Below are positions 1 to 10,583 of a stretch of DNA of 64,000 nucleotides, one piece after another. The notes under the pieces are model-generated. The model was not told the origin of the DNA, did not search any database, and saw only the letters and a program-made list of their open reading frames with translations. The translations under genes were made by a program, and so were the position numbers. Each line of letters begins with the position of its first letter. The first letter of the stretch is position 1. Source of the DNA: Cristatella mucedo (Eukaryota > Bryozoa > Phylactolaemata > Cristatellidae); NCBI GenBank assembly GCA_009760855.2, contig WPIO01000041.1, forward strand, positions 2,048,501 through 2,112,500, in the 5' to 3' direction.

Positions 1-1050
1 TGCGAAGCATGTGCAAATACTTATCGACAACCAAAAAACAAATGCATATACTGTGCGTGTTTGTGCATGCGTTTATGACCCCCCCCCCTTGTCTGGCCAC
101 GAATAGAAGCCGCCGAAGCTTCTGTGCTGTCTCATAAACTATAGTAGATTCCAAAGACCCTGAGTTCTAATGAACAGGTCCACTACTAGTGTAAGCCGAA
201 CACACAGTCTCAGCAGTCTGTCGATATCGCTCCAAAGTAGCTTTACAGGGTTTTAATCAGGCGACTGGCTGAGCCACTACAGTCGTCAAAAAGTACTTCA
301 CCGCACCAGCCAGGTAGTTTGCTTAGGTTCGCTATCTTGCTGCCAAATGTAAGGACCCCCTAGCAGAGTAGTCTTGAAATCCACTTTCCTTGACCCACTG
401 TTACTTGAGTAAAGTACTCAAACAAATATTCGGATGCAAACTAAGTCCAGCTTTTCGTGTAATTTTTTTAGATGGCGAAATTGTTTACAGGGACCTGATT
501 CTCGAACATTTTACGTCGGTTTTTTTTGCTGGACACGGTTTCTCTTGCCGACTCCTCTTGCTATACGGGTTTCGACAGTCCCATGACCCAATTTTGCCTG
601 AGCGTTACCTCCTCATCTAACGAGATAGCTTGGTGTATCCATGCTGAGGCTGGCTTTTCTCGGAGTCTTTTTAGATAACGAAATGTTTTACAGGGACATG
701 ATTCTCGAATATTCTATTATAAGCAGCCAGCTCCCCGGTGCCTCCAGCTTCTTAGTAAAGTTATCGAGAACTATCCGAAACTCGTCACGATGGATGACGT
801 CGAAGCTCGTCACAATTGATGTATGTGCTCCTTATGCTACTTCTCATTTAGTTCTAATTCTCTTGTTAGGAGGCTGCCCAAAACAACGCATTGACACCTC
901 TGTAGGCCCCTTTTGGACTGGGCGCCCGACTTATCGACACATGCAGCAAACAATTTTTGAGTCGTCACCATGTTGTAAAGGCATATCTTGCGGTTTGCGA
1001 GTATCGCGGGTACCGGGCTTCCTCTTACCTGGTTAGCTTAAAAGTGAATG
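1..1050. other. Intergenic sequence, no gene recognised
   Basis: The short open frames here match no family I know. The only internal structure is a diverged duplication of about 55 bp, near 452-506 and 655-708. Both copies include a shared stretch around TTTACAGGGAC and a common GATTCTCGAA ending. Confidence 0.5.
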
Positions 1051-1200
1051 CCAGCTTATTCAACCTCATTTATTTAGTGGAACAAGAGCCTTGGCGTCAG
1101 TCACCAGCGGGTAATAGAGGATCGCCTGCTTCCTAGGACTCTGAACCCACGACCCGGGTGGTGGAATGCGAGCACCTCAACCCTTAACTGACACCAAGCT
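1051..1200 (-). mobile_element. SINE S1 variant, minus orientation
   Basis: This is a tRNA-derived SINE read on the minus strand. Its body (GGATCGCC block, a B-box-like segment near GAACCCACGACC, then a GAGCACCT head segment) matches the other S1 copies at lower identity. It is the first of two SINEs lying head to tail here, and both are included in the duplication at 1072-1609. Confidence 0.65.
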
Positions 1201-1230
1201 CAGTTCCAGACAAGCCAGGTAGACAAATCT

Positions 1231-1339
1231 TAGCTGATTCAACAGCCTCATTTGTATAACGGCACAAGAGTCTTGTCGGGTATCGCCACCGCATGCAGTT
1301 GGCAATAAAGGATCGCCCAACTGCAAGATTCAAACCCAC
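1231..1339 (-). mobile_element. SINE S1, truncated at the duplication junction
   Basis: S1 tail and body on the minus strand (GCTGATTCAACAGCCTC, then TTGGCAATAAAGGATCGCCC). The tRNA-like head is missing because the duplication breakpoint falls just past the B box. Confidence 0.75.
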
Positions 1340-1341
1340 AA

Positions 1342-1475
1342 ATTTAGTGGAACAAGAGCCTTGGCGTCAGTCACCAGCGGGTAATAGAGGATCGCCTGCT
1401 TCCTAGGACTCTGAACCCACGACCCGGGTGGTGGAATGCGAGCACCTCAACCCTTAACTGACACCAAGCTCAGTT
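1342..1475 (-). mobile_element. SINE S1 variant, duplicated copy
   Basis: Second copy of the SINE at 1051-1200, produced by the 270-bp duplication. Confidence 0.65.
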
Positions 1476-1500
1476 CCAGACAAGCCAGGTAGACAAATCT

Positions 1501-1661
1501 TAGCTGATTCAACAGCCTCATTTGTATAACGGCACAAGAGTCTTGTCGGGTATCGCCACCGCATGCAGTTGGCAATAAAGGATCGCCCAACTGCAAGATT
1601 CAAACCCACGATCTCGTTCGTGAAGAGCGAGCACCTTACCTCCTGGGCTATCACGGCCCAG
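1501..1661 (-). mobile_element. SINE S1, complete copy
   Basis: Complete S1 on the minus strand. From 1661 downward it reads a tRNA-like head starting CTGGGCCGTGATAGCCC, a B box near 1606-1616, then the S1 body and a tail ending near GAGGCTGTTGAATCAGC. The tRNA-like promoter is the known hallmark of Pol III SINEs. That this copy is transcribed is not shown. Confidence 0.8.
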
Positions 1662-1844
1662 TAAGGCATTGGGCATTGTATAGCAGCATTGAGGACAGTC
1701 GGGTTCGCAAAGAAAACTATGGCCAGCATTAGTAAAGCAATGTGATGTCTACCTAAAAGAAAAACTAAAATCCGGTTATCTAAAAATAAGAAGCTACATA
1801 GCCAAATAAAAAAAGAAATGCTCGTCCATCGAGTGCAATCTCCC

Positions 1845-1933
1845 TTTGCAGCAAATGTAAAGCGCCTAGGAAGAGATTGAGTTCTCTGAGGGCACTTTAT
1901 CAAGTGAATCATTATTATTATATTATTATTATC
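1845..1933 (+). mobile_element. LINE A 3' end only
   Basis: Conserved LINE A tail: GCAAATGTAAAGCGCC, the GAGTTCTCTGAGGGC stem region, TTTATCAAGTG, then (ATT)n. It is extremely 5'-truncated and non-coding. Confidence 0.8.
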
Positions 1934-2828
1934 ATACTTTCAGCGTTTCGACAACATGACGGTCTCTGCCACTACGGTTCGTTACAGTAATTCGAAATCT
2001 ATTTTTGGCGCCTTCTATATTTTGTACCCTTAATGACACAGCATCGGTTTATTAGATCAAGTCACAAGAGCTCGCCTTCAGGCTCAAATCTGGCCCAAGT
2101 CGGCATGAAGCCAGCGTAGCATGAATGGCACTCCACACAGTTACAATGCAGCGGCAAAGGATAAAACCCATCAGTGCTGATCCTCGCACAAACTAACCTC
2201 ACGGCTCAGAACCTATCAACATGACAGCAGGTGACCCAACCTAACCGTCGTATACTGCTAAGACATTTCTTTCGGTTAAGTATCTTAGCTAGAACTGGGC
2301 ATCTGGACTAAGTTTTTGTCGCTCACATTTTCTGCGATGTATCAAAGTATTTTCTGCGATGCATCGAAGTACTCCAAGCTGTCGGTGAGCAATCGCTGTT
2401 CGCCAACATACCCACCCCTCACGCAACAACCAGAGGTCAGATGAGTCGGTGAACGTCGAGGAAATGAATTGAGCAAAAGCAGCAGGAAGTATTGCGTAGT
2501 ACTAGTCAGTGGGTAGTAGGAGATTCATGAACATGGTTGAGCAAGAACTGAGGAGATTAGTTACACGATGTAGAGCTCATAGTACGTAAGAGCATGTGCA
2601 ACAGTTCGAGTGAAAAATATGAAAAAGTAATGTGATAATAACCAGGCCTGACAGCTGTCATATTGTGCAATATGACAAAGCCTAAAAGTCGGGAGTACCA
2701 ATCAATCACATTACACAAGATTTGCTCGTAAGGCATTACTTTCAGACACAGCACAATGAATGACTCAGCTGGCTCGGGCTAGTATTTAGGAAGCCAGTTC
2801 AAATCGGTATAGCGAATACAAGCCTACG
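1934..2828. other. Intergenic sequence
   Basis: No gene seen. It contains a 22-bp tandem duplication at 2327-2370 (unit beginning ATTTTCTGCGATG, two copies) and otherwise unique sequence. Confidence 0.5.
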
Positions 2829-2912
2829 GGGTTAGCTGATTTAACAGCCTCATTTGTATGGTGGCCCCAACGGCCTGGGTCGTGAAGAGCGAGCACCTTG
2901 GCCCTTAGGTGC
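2829..2912 (-). mobile_element. SINE S1 with internal deletion
   Basis: The S1 tail (GCTGATTTAACAGCCTCATTTGTAT) is joined directly to the head segment (GGTCGTGAAGAGCGAGCACC). The central body and B box are deleted. Confidence 0.7.
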
Positions 2913-3440
2913 TTAACACTGAAAGCAAAGTTTAGCAGCCACAACGGCTTCAACTTCAAGATGCTTGGAAGTGGGCGTGCATCCAGTAACTTGATATTGA
3001 TATTGACCTTGGGCTTTCAGGTCAGCCAGTGGCATACAACAGTAGCGTATAACAATCAGCTGCCTGCCGTCAGTTTTTCGACATAAACAAAAACACTTGT
3101 AAAATCATGCAAGGAAGATACCGGAAGAAGAGGAGGATGGATGGATGGTGGAGGTCGGAGAAAACGGGATAGCTGGGGAGAATTTTGGCACGCTCGGTAT
3201 TAAGTAGAAAAATATGCAAAAGTAGAAAAATGTACATCGAGGGCGACCGATGACGATTGCGAGCCCTGCACACAATGCAGTATTTGGTGGAGAGTGTGAG
3301 ATTGTAAGGCACGTAGCATGGGAGTCTTGCCATGTATTTGCAGTACCCGTACAGCCTGTTACTTTTGGTGCACACATATCCCCAAACTTGGCAAGCGGTG
3401 GCACAGGCATTCTCATTGGGCTAGAAGCACAGCGTTGGCC
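2913..3440. other. Intergenic sequence
   Basis: No gene or repeat recognised. The overlapping short open frames on both strands look like chance. Confidence 0.5.
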
Positions 3441-3605
3441 ATATATAATTCATTTGCATAGCGCCCTAAGAGAACTTAATCTCTATTCAGGCACTTCACA
3501 TATGCGCAGCAGGGCTCGAGCCCACGAACTTGGCCAGACCTTGGTCGGGGGGGGGGGGGCGAGCACCTTGACCGCTGGGCCCAACCAAACAGCTCGGCGA
3601 TCCCA
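3441..3605 (-). mobile_element. SINE S2, minus orientation
   Basis: Second SINE family. Read on the minus strand it has a tRNA-like head with a GGGCCCAGCGGTCAAGG A-box region, a GGGCTCGAGCCC B-box region near 3511-3522, and a tail (GTGAAGTGCC, then AGATTAAGTTCTCTTAGGGCGC) that resembles the LINE A 3' end. A run of about 12 G interrupts the head near 3547-3558. Confidence 0.75.
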
Positions 3606-4167
3606 ATAGTATGGCAGCCATGCTGCCCGTCATCTACCTACCTCATTCGGCTGCTGCTGATCACTGGCCTCACGGTGGCATTGCACAACAACGTGACCCA
3701 GACCAGTCAAGCCTTCCGGTTTCGTACGCCCACTGCTGGAAGCATGCGGATCTGACTGTGCCACAAGCTTAGCATTGAAATGCTTTGTGCCGGCAGGTCT
3801 CTACAATTCAAACACAGTAATCGGCTAAATGCACTCGCCCAGGTGCCTTTGAGAACAGCGCCAACATCAATCGGACACGGGCGGAACCAGCAGCAGCAGC
3901 AGGCTAGGCAATGCAACTGGTCGTGTGTTCAGCTTGCGCGTGTATGGCGCAGACACTGGCGGCTGAGAGCAGCGCTGGCTGCTGCGTGGCTGCACGCTGC
4001 GCTCGCTCGATGACCTTGACCTGGTTATCAGGCGTGATAAGAAAGCCGATGGGCCTTCCCCCCCAGCAAATGGCACAAGAAGCCGTGCACTTGGTAAATG
4101 CCACACTACGCGACCATAACCGGACGGTGTAAGAATAGCACGAAAATCACTCCGCTCGCTGCACAGC
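3606..4167. other. Downstream flank of POC5, probable 3' UTR
   Basis: This follows the POC5 stop codon on the minus strand. No canonical AATAAA was identified with confidence. Two overlapping minus frames of about 66-79 codons are open but match nothing I know. Confidence 0.35.
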
Positions 4168-4577
4168 TCACTGTGTCGAGTCGCCGGCTGCGGCTATCGA
4201 TAGTGCCGCGTCGGTCGCGCGTCTACGCGGACAGCAGGACCGACAGCGACCGAGCGCACAGGGCGCTGGCTGCAGGCCGCACACCTTGCCGGCCGTCGGC
4301 GCCAGGGGGCGCTGGGCACGCTGGTGGAGGTCTGCACTCGTGGTGCCAGCGCCACTGCTGCCATGCGAAGGAGTGTGCTGCTGCTGCTGCTGCTCTTGAT
4401 GCTTCCGCCGCTGGTCGCTGCAACCCGCTGGCATGTGCCTCGCAGCTACGCCTGCCCTGGCGGTAGCTGCCGCCGCCGCCGACGACGAGGACGACGTGTA
4501 GACGGGCTCCTGCTGTATGACAAGCGGTCTGCACGAGTCGCCGCCGAGGGGATCGAGGTTTTCGTCTTGCACGCCAT
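4168..4577 (-). CDS. POC5: POC5 exon 8 (C-terminal)
   Basis: Probable last exon. The acceptor ends GTCGGTAG just before 4577. The split codon formed with the last G of exon 7 gives Asp, followed by GVQDENLDPLGG, and the frame stays open for 135 residues to a TGA at 4168-4170. The sequence is low complexity: a Ser run followed by Ala (TSSSSSAAAAA), then a five-Gln run coded by CAG. The C-terminal third of POC5 is poorly conserved and Ser/Ala-rich in vertebrates too, so homology alone cannot confirm this exon. It is supported by splice phase and position. A further intron inside it, for example at GTGTGC near 4285, cannot be excluded. Confidence 0.65.
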
Positions 4578-4901
4578 CTACCGACACACGTGACAAACGC
4601 GCCGGCGGCGGCGGTCACTCGGGCGCACCACCACTCGGAGCGTAGCAGCAGCAGCTCTAAGCAAGTTGTAAGGGCGCCGTGCAAAAGAACGAAGCAGAGG
4701 ATCGAGGATCGTAAGTTCCGACACGGAATAAGATGCAGCCAAGCAGCAGCAGCGCCGTCAGTCTGAATCAGTCTGAATCAGTCGGGCTGCTTGCAGCGTA
4801 CAAGCACCTGCACCTGATCAGAGAGGAGGAGGAGGAGGCTGCTGCTGCTGCTGCTATAACGGGTGAGCAATCATCCGGCGGCGGCGGCGGCGCGCACTCA
4901 C

Positions 4902-5103
4902 CGGAGCGATGCGGCGGCCGCTGCTGTGGCTGCTGCGAATCTTTTCCGCCGCCGTCGGCAGGATCGTGGAAGATGTTCATGGCTTCGATGTTGAGGGCAC
5001 AGACGCCCCGCATGAAGGCTTTCTTCATGTTCTCCTCGTAGGCCTCGCGCTCCTTGTGTAGACGTGCCACCTCCTGTCTGGCGCTGTCCAGGGCTTCATC
5101 AGT
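4902..5103 (-). CDS. POC5: POC5 exon 7 (AFMRGVCALN block)
   Basis: The acceptor is TTCGTTCAG before 5103 and the donor is GTGAGT at 4901-4896. It encodes TDEALDSARQEVARL, a helical stretch ending in MKKAFMRGVCALNIEAMNIF, the most diagnostic segment of POC5. The tail is rich in Gly, Gln and Pro. The start is phase 0 and the end is phase 1. The charged heptad-like pattern suggests coiled coil up to about residue 30 of the exon. Confidence 0.93.
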
Positions 5104-5256
5104 CTGAACGAACAAAGTGCATACAATACGACGGCTCCCAAGATTGTGGACCGCTCGTAGCGTCAGCATGCTGTACTGTAACCGACTGAAATTAGGCATG
5201 CAGCCAGCCAGCCAGCCCCTCGATAAAATAGAAGCACCGTGTCCTAACTAGAGTGG

Positions 5257-5552
5257 CAGAGAGTGTGAACGAAAGAGAGACCGACAGCGTGCGAGAAAGA
5301 TAGATGGAAAAAAAGAGTGAGAGACAACGAAAGGAAGCTAAGAAGAAATAGCGAGTTAGTGGGGGAGATAGGATGAGATAGAAAGAGAGAGAAACAAAGA
5401 GAATGAAATAAAATGAAGAGAAAAAGAGAGAGAAATAGGAAGAGAAAGAGAGGAAGATAGAGAGAGAGGAAGAGAGAAAGGCAAGAAGAGAGAGAAAGAA
5501 AGACAGAAGAGGAGAGAGAGAGAGAGAGAGATTAGAGAGAGAAACTGAGAGA
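5257..5552. repeat. Polypurine (GA-rich) tract in POC5 intron 6
   Basis: About 300 bp almost wholly A/G on the plus strand (GAGAGA with AAAG interruptions). The Ser/Leu-rich open frames read from it are artefacts. Confidence 0.85.
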
Positions 5553-5617
5553 TAGAGCAGCAGCAACATAGTGCATTCCAGGACTCAATTGGTGAGAGCA
5601 TACCTGCGAAATAAAGA

Positions 5618-5880
5618 GCATGTGTACGTGTGCATGGACCCCACATGCATGCACTCATGCATGCACTCGTGCACGCACACACACACAACGTGCACACGCA
5701 GGCTGACGTGCAAACATGCACATGCATGAGCATACAAGAAGCACACGCACACTCGTACATGCCCATACAAACACGGAATACATACACCTCAATACGAATG
5801 CAAACAGCCCCAAGAGAGGGCACGTGCATGCGCACACACACATTCGTATGCACACCCCAGGCAAATGCATGCACACCCCA
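5618..5880. repeat. CA/TGCA-rich low-complexity tract
   Basis: Alternating purine-pyrimidine sequence made of CACA, TGCATG and ACACGC steps inside POC5 intron 6. It produces His/Thr- or Cys/Val-rich frames on both strands that are not genes. Confidence 0.75.
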
Positions 5881-6230
5881 CATTCAGACAGAGTATGAGA
5901 GAGTGATTAGATTGAGAAGCTGAGACAGAGCAGCGCAACAGAGTGCATTTCAGGACTCGACAGCTGAGGAGTATGTCTGTGAGATAAAAGAAACACAATC
6001 GCAGACCTCTCCATCTATGCATGGGCATACACGTGCACACACCAACATGCACACTCACATGCAAATAAACACGCCCCCATAGGAATACACATCCCACTCA
6101 CCCAGCAGCGCACCCACACTCCCACGCAAACACTTTCGGAGCTTTGTGTTGAGGACCTGTGAGCGCGAGGCCACGGAGCGAGTGAGGTGAGGTGCAGCAG
6201 GTGAGCTGCTGCAGAGCTGCTCTCACCCAC

Positions 6231-6410
6231 CGAAGCCAGCTTGGTCTCGTAGTCGTTGGTAAGCGCCACGCACACTTCCTGTGCCTTTGCTTGACACGCC
6301 TTTTCAACGCGCTGGCGCCACTTCTCCTCGATTATGAGGTGCCACGACCGCCAAGCCTTGCGCAAAAGTGACAGTCGACAATACTTTTGTGCCAGCCGCG
6401 TGGCGTAGCC
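6231..6410 (-). CDS. POC5: POC5 exon 6 (centrin-binding segment)
   Basis: The acceptor is CCACACGTTGCAG before 6410 and the donor is GTGGGT from 6230. It is exactly 60 codons in phase 0. It encodes a basic amphipathic helix with spaced tryptophans (LLRKAWRSW, then EEKWRQRVEKAC), matching the centrin-binding repeat of POC5, followed by AKAQEVC and NDYETKLAS, which continue without gap into exon 7. A second possible donor (GTGAGA, 4 nt further on) would break the frame with exon 7, so the first is chosen. Confidence 0.93.
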
Positions 6411-6701
6411 CTGCAACGTGTGGGATATGGATAAGGGAGCGTGCAGAGCTGCAGCCAGCAGCAACAGCAGCAGCAGCAGCGGCGGGCATTCGTGGAGCGA
6501 GCATTCTACAGCTGCCACTCTTACAGGTGCCCGGCCATGGCCAGGGCACTGCTGACCCAATGCCGCGGAAGGCGGTCTGCAATCCAAGTTGCTATACTAC
6601 ACATTCGTCTTGGAAATGCTAGCGATAAATCGTTTGCTTCATTATAGCAAGTCAAACAACGACAGGGCATCTTGCCAGACCACAGAGTGATGACTGCACA
6701 G

Positions 6702-6800
6702 TGGACCGTGCAATGGACAGCTAAGTGGACCACTCGGTGGACCACACAATGGACCATTCAATGGACCACTCAGTGGCCCACTCGATGGACCACTCAGTGG
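6702..6800. repeat. 12-bp minisatellite in POC5 intron 5
   Basis: About eight tandem copies of a 12-bp unit close to TGGACCACTCAG, with copy-to-copy substitutions. The array ends with a partial TGG. Confidence 0.9.
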
Positions 6801-7474
6801 AAGAGAAGAAGACACTTTGCATGTACAAACTACTGCTCTTTTTTTGTACCTTGTCTTGTGGTTCATGCGCCATTTGTAGCTTTCTCCAAAGAGCTCACTC
6901 TTCTCGACCAAGTATCTTATCGTAAGATACTAAGTGCTGCTCTGCTAACAGCCATCTCTTACAGCTGGGGTGGGGGCTGGCTCCCTTTAGGGGGCAGTGT
7001 GGTAAACGTTAGCGCCAGCTCATAAGCTGGAGCCATCCGCATTGTCAGTATCCTCTTTCATACATTAGGAGTCACTAGTCTTGTGAGTTGAGACTAGCCC
7101 CAGTCGTGGATGTGTGGTGCCCCCAACTAACTCTAACCGGGATAAACTTGAAAAGCTCGAATGAAAATCTCGGTCCCACTAGCCATTAGTTCGAACTCTT
7201 TGACGTCTTTCGGGGGGGGGGGGGACAAAACAAGAAACTAGCTCCGAATTTTAAATGCAGGTCTCTAGTTTCTCAGGCTGAGGTATCTTTGCTACAAAAC
7301 CATGCAATGAGTCAAACAACCGTACTTGCATGTGGCTACCTTCCAATGAACTGTGCATGAGATGCATCAACAGCCATCTATTCCAACAGGATAAGCTAGC
7401 ATTCGGCAAAAGAAAATCGCCTGCTGCGTCGTGCCCATGCCAATCATTGGGACTCGTTGACAGCATCCAGTTAT

Positions 7475-7613
7475 GGACAGCTCTACACACAATGATCCTG
7501 TAAACCTATGGCATTGTTCACTATAGCATTATGGTAACACCCTTTTGACGTGTGGCTGTGATGTCTGCATCTGTCCGGACCTGTAAGACTAACATCAGCC
7601 TATTACCCTGCGG

Positions 7614-7616
<3 letters not shown>
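7475..7616 (+). repeat. Dispersed repeat R3, copy 1, followed by (CT)n
   Basis: About 140 bp, sharing high similarity with 38921-39066 in the same orientation (GGACAGCT start, TCCTGTAAACCTATG, CTGTCCGGACCTGTAAGAC). Both copies run straight into a CT microsatellite. The family is not identified. A SINE-like or satellite-mobilised unit is possible. Confidence 0.75.
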
Positions 7617-7703
<87 letters not shown>

Positions 7704-7735
7704 CCTCTCTCTCTCCCTTCCCTCTACCTCACACT
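7616..7735. repeat. (CT)n microsatellite in POC5 intron 5
   Basis: About 80 bp of uninterrupted CT, then CCCTC-type variants. The Ser/Leu-alternating frame it creates is not a gene. Confidence 0.97.
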
Positions 7736-7986
7736 TGTTCTTTCACGAGCCACCACCGAATTTCATCACGTCCGCCCGGATCACATATGCACCACCACTG
7801 GTCACAATACCACCGTGCACTGCTCTACACGAGCTATGAGATAGGGGTCGGGTTGCCATGCTACGAGGTTATGCCAGCACCTCCAGCAAAGTTACTTCTG
7901 TCTCAGGAGCATCTGCAATGGAGGGAGCAATTCGAGGCAGGTCAGACAGACTCCTGTGCTCCTGCGAGAGCCTGCGCCGCACCCAC

Positions 7987-8185
7987 CTCCTGCTTGTGGC
8001 TGTAGAATTGTAACTTCCACTCTGTGAAGTTACGCAAGACGTCAAACTTCTCCTTCTGGCTCTCAAGGCTGCGTGTGAGGTTAGTGATGACGGCGTCCTT
8101 TCGCTCGATCGATACCTCGTACGTGTGCAGCAGCTCCTTCATGCCCTCCAGATCGTTCAGCTTGGCCTGCATCTCCTGAGCATGT
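7987..8185 (-). CDS. POC5: POC5 exon 5 (coiled coil)
   Basis: The acceptor is CTCGCTCAG before 8185 and the donor is GTGGGT from 7986. One nucleotide completes a Gln codon split with exon 4, followed by 66 codons. It contains MKELLHTYEVSIERKDAV, ITNLTRSLESQKEKF and RNFTEWKLQFYSHKQE, which align without gaps to the central coiled-coil and tryptophan region of vertebrate POC5. It joins in phase 0 to exon 6. Confidence 0.94.
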
Positions 8186-8340
8186 CTGAGCGAGCAAGTA
8201 AATGCGATCAGGGGCAGCACGGCTAATTGATAGAACACCAAGTCAGCTGTACGAATTATCTAGGTACAGGCTTCAGGAGAAGACTCGACTAACTTCTGAA
8301 AGACAGGGTGCTAGGTCTCTATGAAAGTGGAATTCCTCCC

Positions 8341-8830
8341 TAATAATAATAATAATGCACTTGATAAAGCGCCCTCAGAGAACTAAATCTCTTTCTTCGC
8401 GCTTTACATTTGCTGCAAAGTGAAATGCAATTGAATGGTAAGTAAAATCATGCTTGAAAAACAAACAAAATGAATAATATGGTTAGGGGTGACATGCACA
8501 GGGTCAGCATGCAAATGTGGTTAGTGGCAGCATGTACAGTATCAGCATGCATAGGCACATGAAGGACGAATCACAGGGACCCACTAAATGCTGACCTAAA
8601 TAGGTGTGTTTTCAAGTTCCTTTTAAATGTGGCCAGGTCAGGGGATGTTCTGACGCAGGTCGGGAGGGAGTCCCAGGCTTAGGGAGCATACGAACTAAAT
8701 GCACGGTCTCCAAAGGATTTAAGGTTTGTACGAGGTATTTCTAGGCTGTTGGATTCCGAAAAGCGGATGTTACTATGCTTGGCCTGATGGGGTAGTATAT
8801 CTGAGAGATAGGCTGGAGCCATAGAATGAA
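8341..8830 (-). mobile_element. LINE A, 3' part of an interrupted minus copy
   Basis: The (TAA)n tail, conserved stem region, 3' UTR and C-terminal coding part of LINE A, minus orientation, in POC5 intron 4. It breaks off at ATAGAATGAA and continues at 9552 after a second LINE A inserted in the opposite direction. Confidence 0.9.
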
Positions 8831-9551
8831 AATCCATGCATTCGTGACATCTCGTCTCGACTTCTGCAACTCACTGCTTACTGGCCTACCAGCATGTGCG
8901 ATCAGGCGATTGCAGTTGGTGCAAAACTCTGCAGCTAGGCTTGTCTGTCGTGAGCGTCGCAGTTGCCACATTACTCCACTTCTCGCCGACCTGCACTGGT
9001 TACCAGTCAAGCAACGGATTGACTTCAAGGTTTTGTCGCTCACTTTTAGGTCTCTTCATTCTATGGCTCCAGCCTATCTTTCAGATATACTACCCCATCA
9101 GGCAAAGCATCGTACCACTCGCTTTTCGGAATCCAACAGTCTAGAAATACCTCGTACAAACCTTAAATCCTTTGGAGACCGTGCATTTAGCTCGTATGCT
9201 CCCACAGCCTGGAACTCCCTCCCGACCTGCATCAGAACATCCCCTGACCTGACCACATTTAAAAGAAACTTAAAAACATACCTATTTAGGACAGCATTTA
9301 GTGGGTCCTTGTGATTCGTCCTCGATGTCCTTATGCGTGCTGACACTGTTCATGCTGCCACTAACCACATTTGCATGCTGACCCAGTGCATGTAACCCCT
9401 AACCATGTTATTCATTTTGTTTGTTTTTCAAGCATGATTTTACTTACTATTCTATTGCGTATCACTTTGCAGCAAATGTAAAGCGCCTAGAAAGAGATTA
9501 AGTTCTCTGAGGGCGCTTTATCAAGTGCAATATTATTATTATTATTATTAA
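8831..9551 (+). mobile_element. LINE A, plus copy inserted in another LINE A
   Basis: A 5'-truncated copy beginning at the thumb segment (CATGCATTCGTGACATC). It is open from 8826 to 9314 ([24 protein letters not shown]), then has a 3' UTR, tail and (ATT)n ending at the junction. The outer element reads continuously across it once it is removed. Any target duplication is no longer than 2-3 A residues. Confidence 0.9.
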
Positions 9552-10583
9552 GGGACCTAAAAGTGAGCGACAAAACCTTGAAGTCAATCCGTTGCTTGAC
9601 TGGTAGCCACTGCAGGTCAGCGAGAAGTGGAGTAATGTGGCAACTGCAACTCACGACAGACAAGCCTAGCTGCAGAGTTTTGCACCAGCTGCAATCACCT
9701 GATCGCACATGCTGGTAGGCCAGTAAGCAGTGAGTTGCAGAAGTCGAGACGGGATGTCACAAATGCATGGACCAACTTAGACATGGTATCCTTATCTAAA
9801 CAAGCCCGAATTTTAGCAATGTTATGAAGCTGAAAATAGGCGGATTTGACTGTGGAGCAGATAGGGTCGTCTAACGAGAGGTCGCTTTGGAATATGACAC
9901 CTAGATTTCGAGCTGATTCAACTGGAGAGATGCTGGCAGGGCCAATTTTGAGAGTCAGCCTTTCCAATCTCTGAATCGCACTGGGTTTGCCCATGACTAG
10001 TAAGTTAGTTTTATCATCATTTAGTTTTAGAAAATTTGCTGCCATCCATGTGCGGATGTCATCAATGCATGCAGCGAGTGAGTCGAGAGAATTCGAAGTG
10101 CTCGAAGGCTGGGAGGGATCAAAGCAAAGGTACAACTGAGTGTCATCCGCATAAAAGTGAAAGCCTAGATTGTGCTTGGCAATCACATCAGCAAGAGGCA
10201 GAGTATAAACCATGAAAAGAACCGGACCTAGCACGGAGCCCTGAGGTACTCCATATTTCAGAGGTACTTCAGATGATCTTTGTCCATTCACGTCAATACT
10301 CTGGAGTCTCCCACTGAGGTAGGACCTGAACCAATGCAGAGCAGTGCCAGTGATGCCCAGGCGAGATGAGAGGCGCTCTAGAAGAACTTTGTGATCGATG
10401 GTATCAAAAGCTGCCGAAAGATCGAGTAAAACAAGCAGAGACACTCTACCCATGTCTGCATTCCTAAGTAGGTCGTTGTATACCCTAAGCAATGCTGACT
10501 CTGTGGAGTGATTAGCTCTAAAGCCAGACTAGAACTTACTAGCAAGGTGTGAGGTTTCGATATATGAGTTCAGCTGGTCTGCC
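9552..10583 (-). pseudogene. LINE A reverse transcriptase, minus copy (5' part)
   Basis: Rest of the minus LINE A. The frame at 9695-10492 encodes 265 residues of CR1/L2-group reverse transcriptase: LLDLSAAFDTIDH (first catalytic Asp), GVPQGSVLGP, YADDTQLY (catalytic DD), the KLNDDKT segment, LGVIFQSDLSL and [13 protein letters not shown]. The element is 5'-truncated at about 10583, with no endonuclease. A TAG stop replaces Gln in the QSGF motif upstream, so it is dead. It lies antisense-neutral inside POC5 intron 4, on the same strand as the host gene. Confidence 0.92.

Larger units (their letters stand above)
1072..1609. repeat. Perfect 268-bp direct duplication, period 270
   Basis: Positions 1072-1339 and 1342-1609 are identical when read line by line, at an offset of 270 bp. 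Each unit carries one S1-variant SINE and most of a second S1 SINE. Perfect identity means a very recent tandem duplication or an assembly artefact. Confidence 0.9.

Noticed and set aside
4098-4466. Plus-strand frame with TITGRC near the POC5 3' end, recalling a conserved POC5 C-terminal motif
   Set aside because: It lies on the opposite strand to the gene and the surrounding residues do not match, so it is a coincidence.
5585-6097. Cys/Val- and His/Thr-rich open frames on both strands
   Set aside because: They are readings of the CA/TGCA low-complexity tract inside a POC5 intron.
6227-6230. Alternative GTGAGA donor for POC5 exon 6
   Set aside because: Using it would add 4 nt and break the frame with exon 7, whereas GTGGGT gives a gapless match.
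7552-7839. Ser/Leu-alternating open frame over the CT array
   Set aside because: It is the translation of a (CT)n microsatellite. The same applies to frames at 19373-19673, 36603-37017, 38155-38936, 51652-51905 and 61740-62305.
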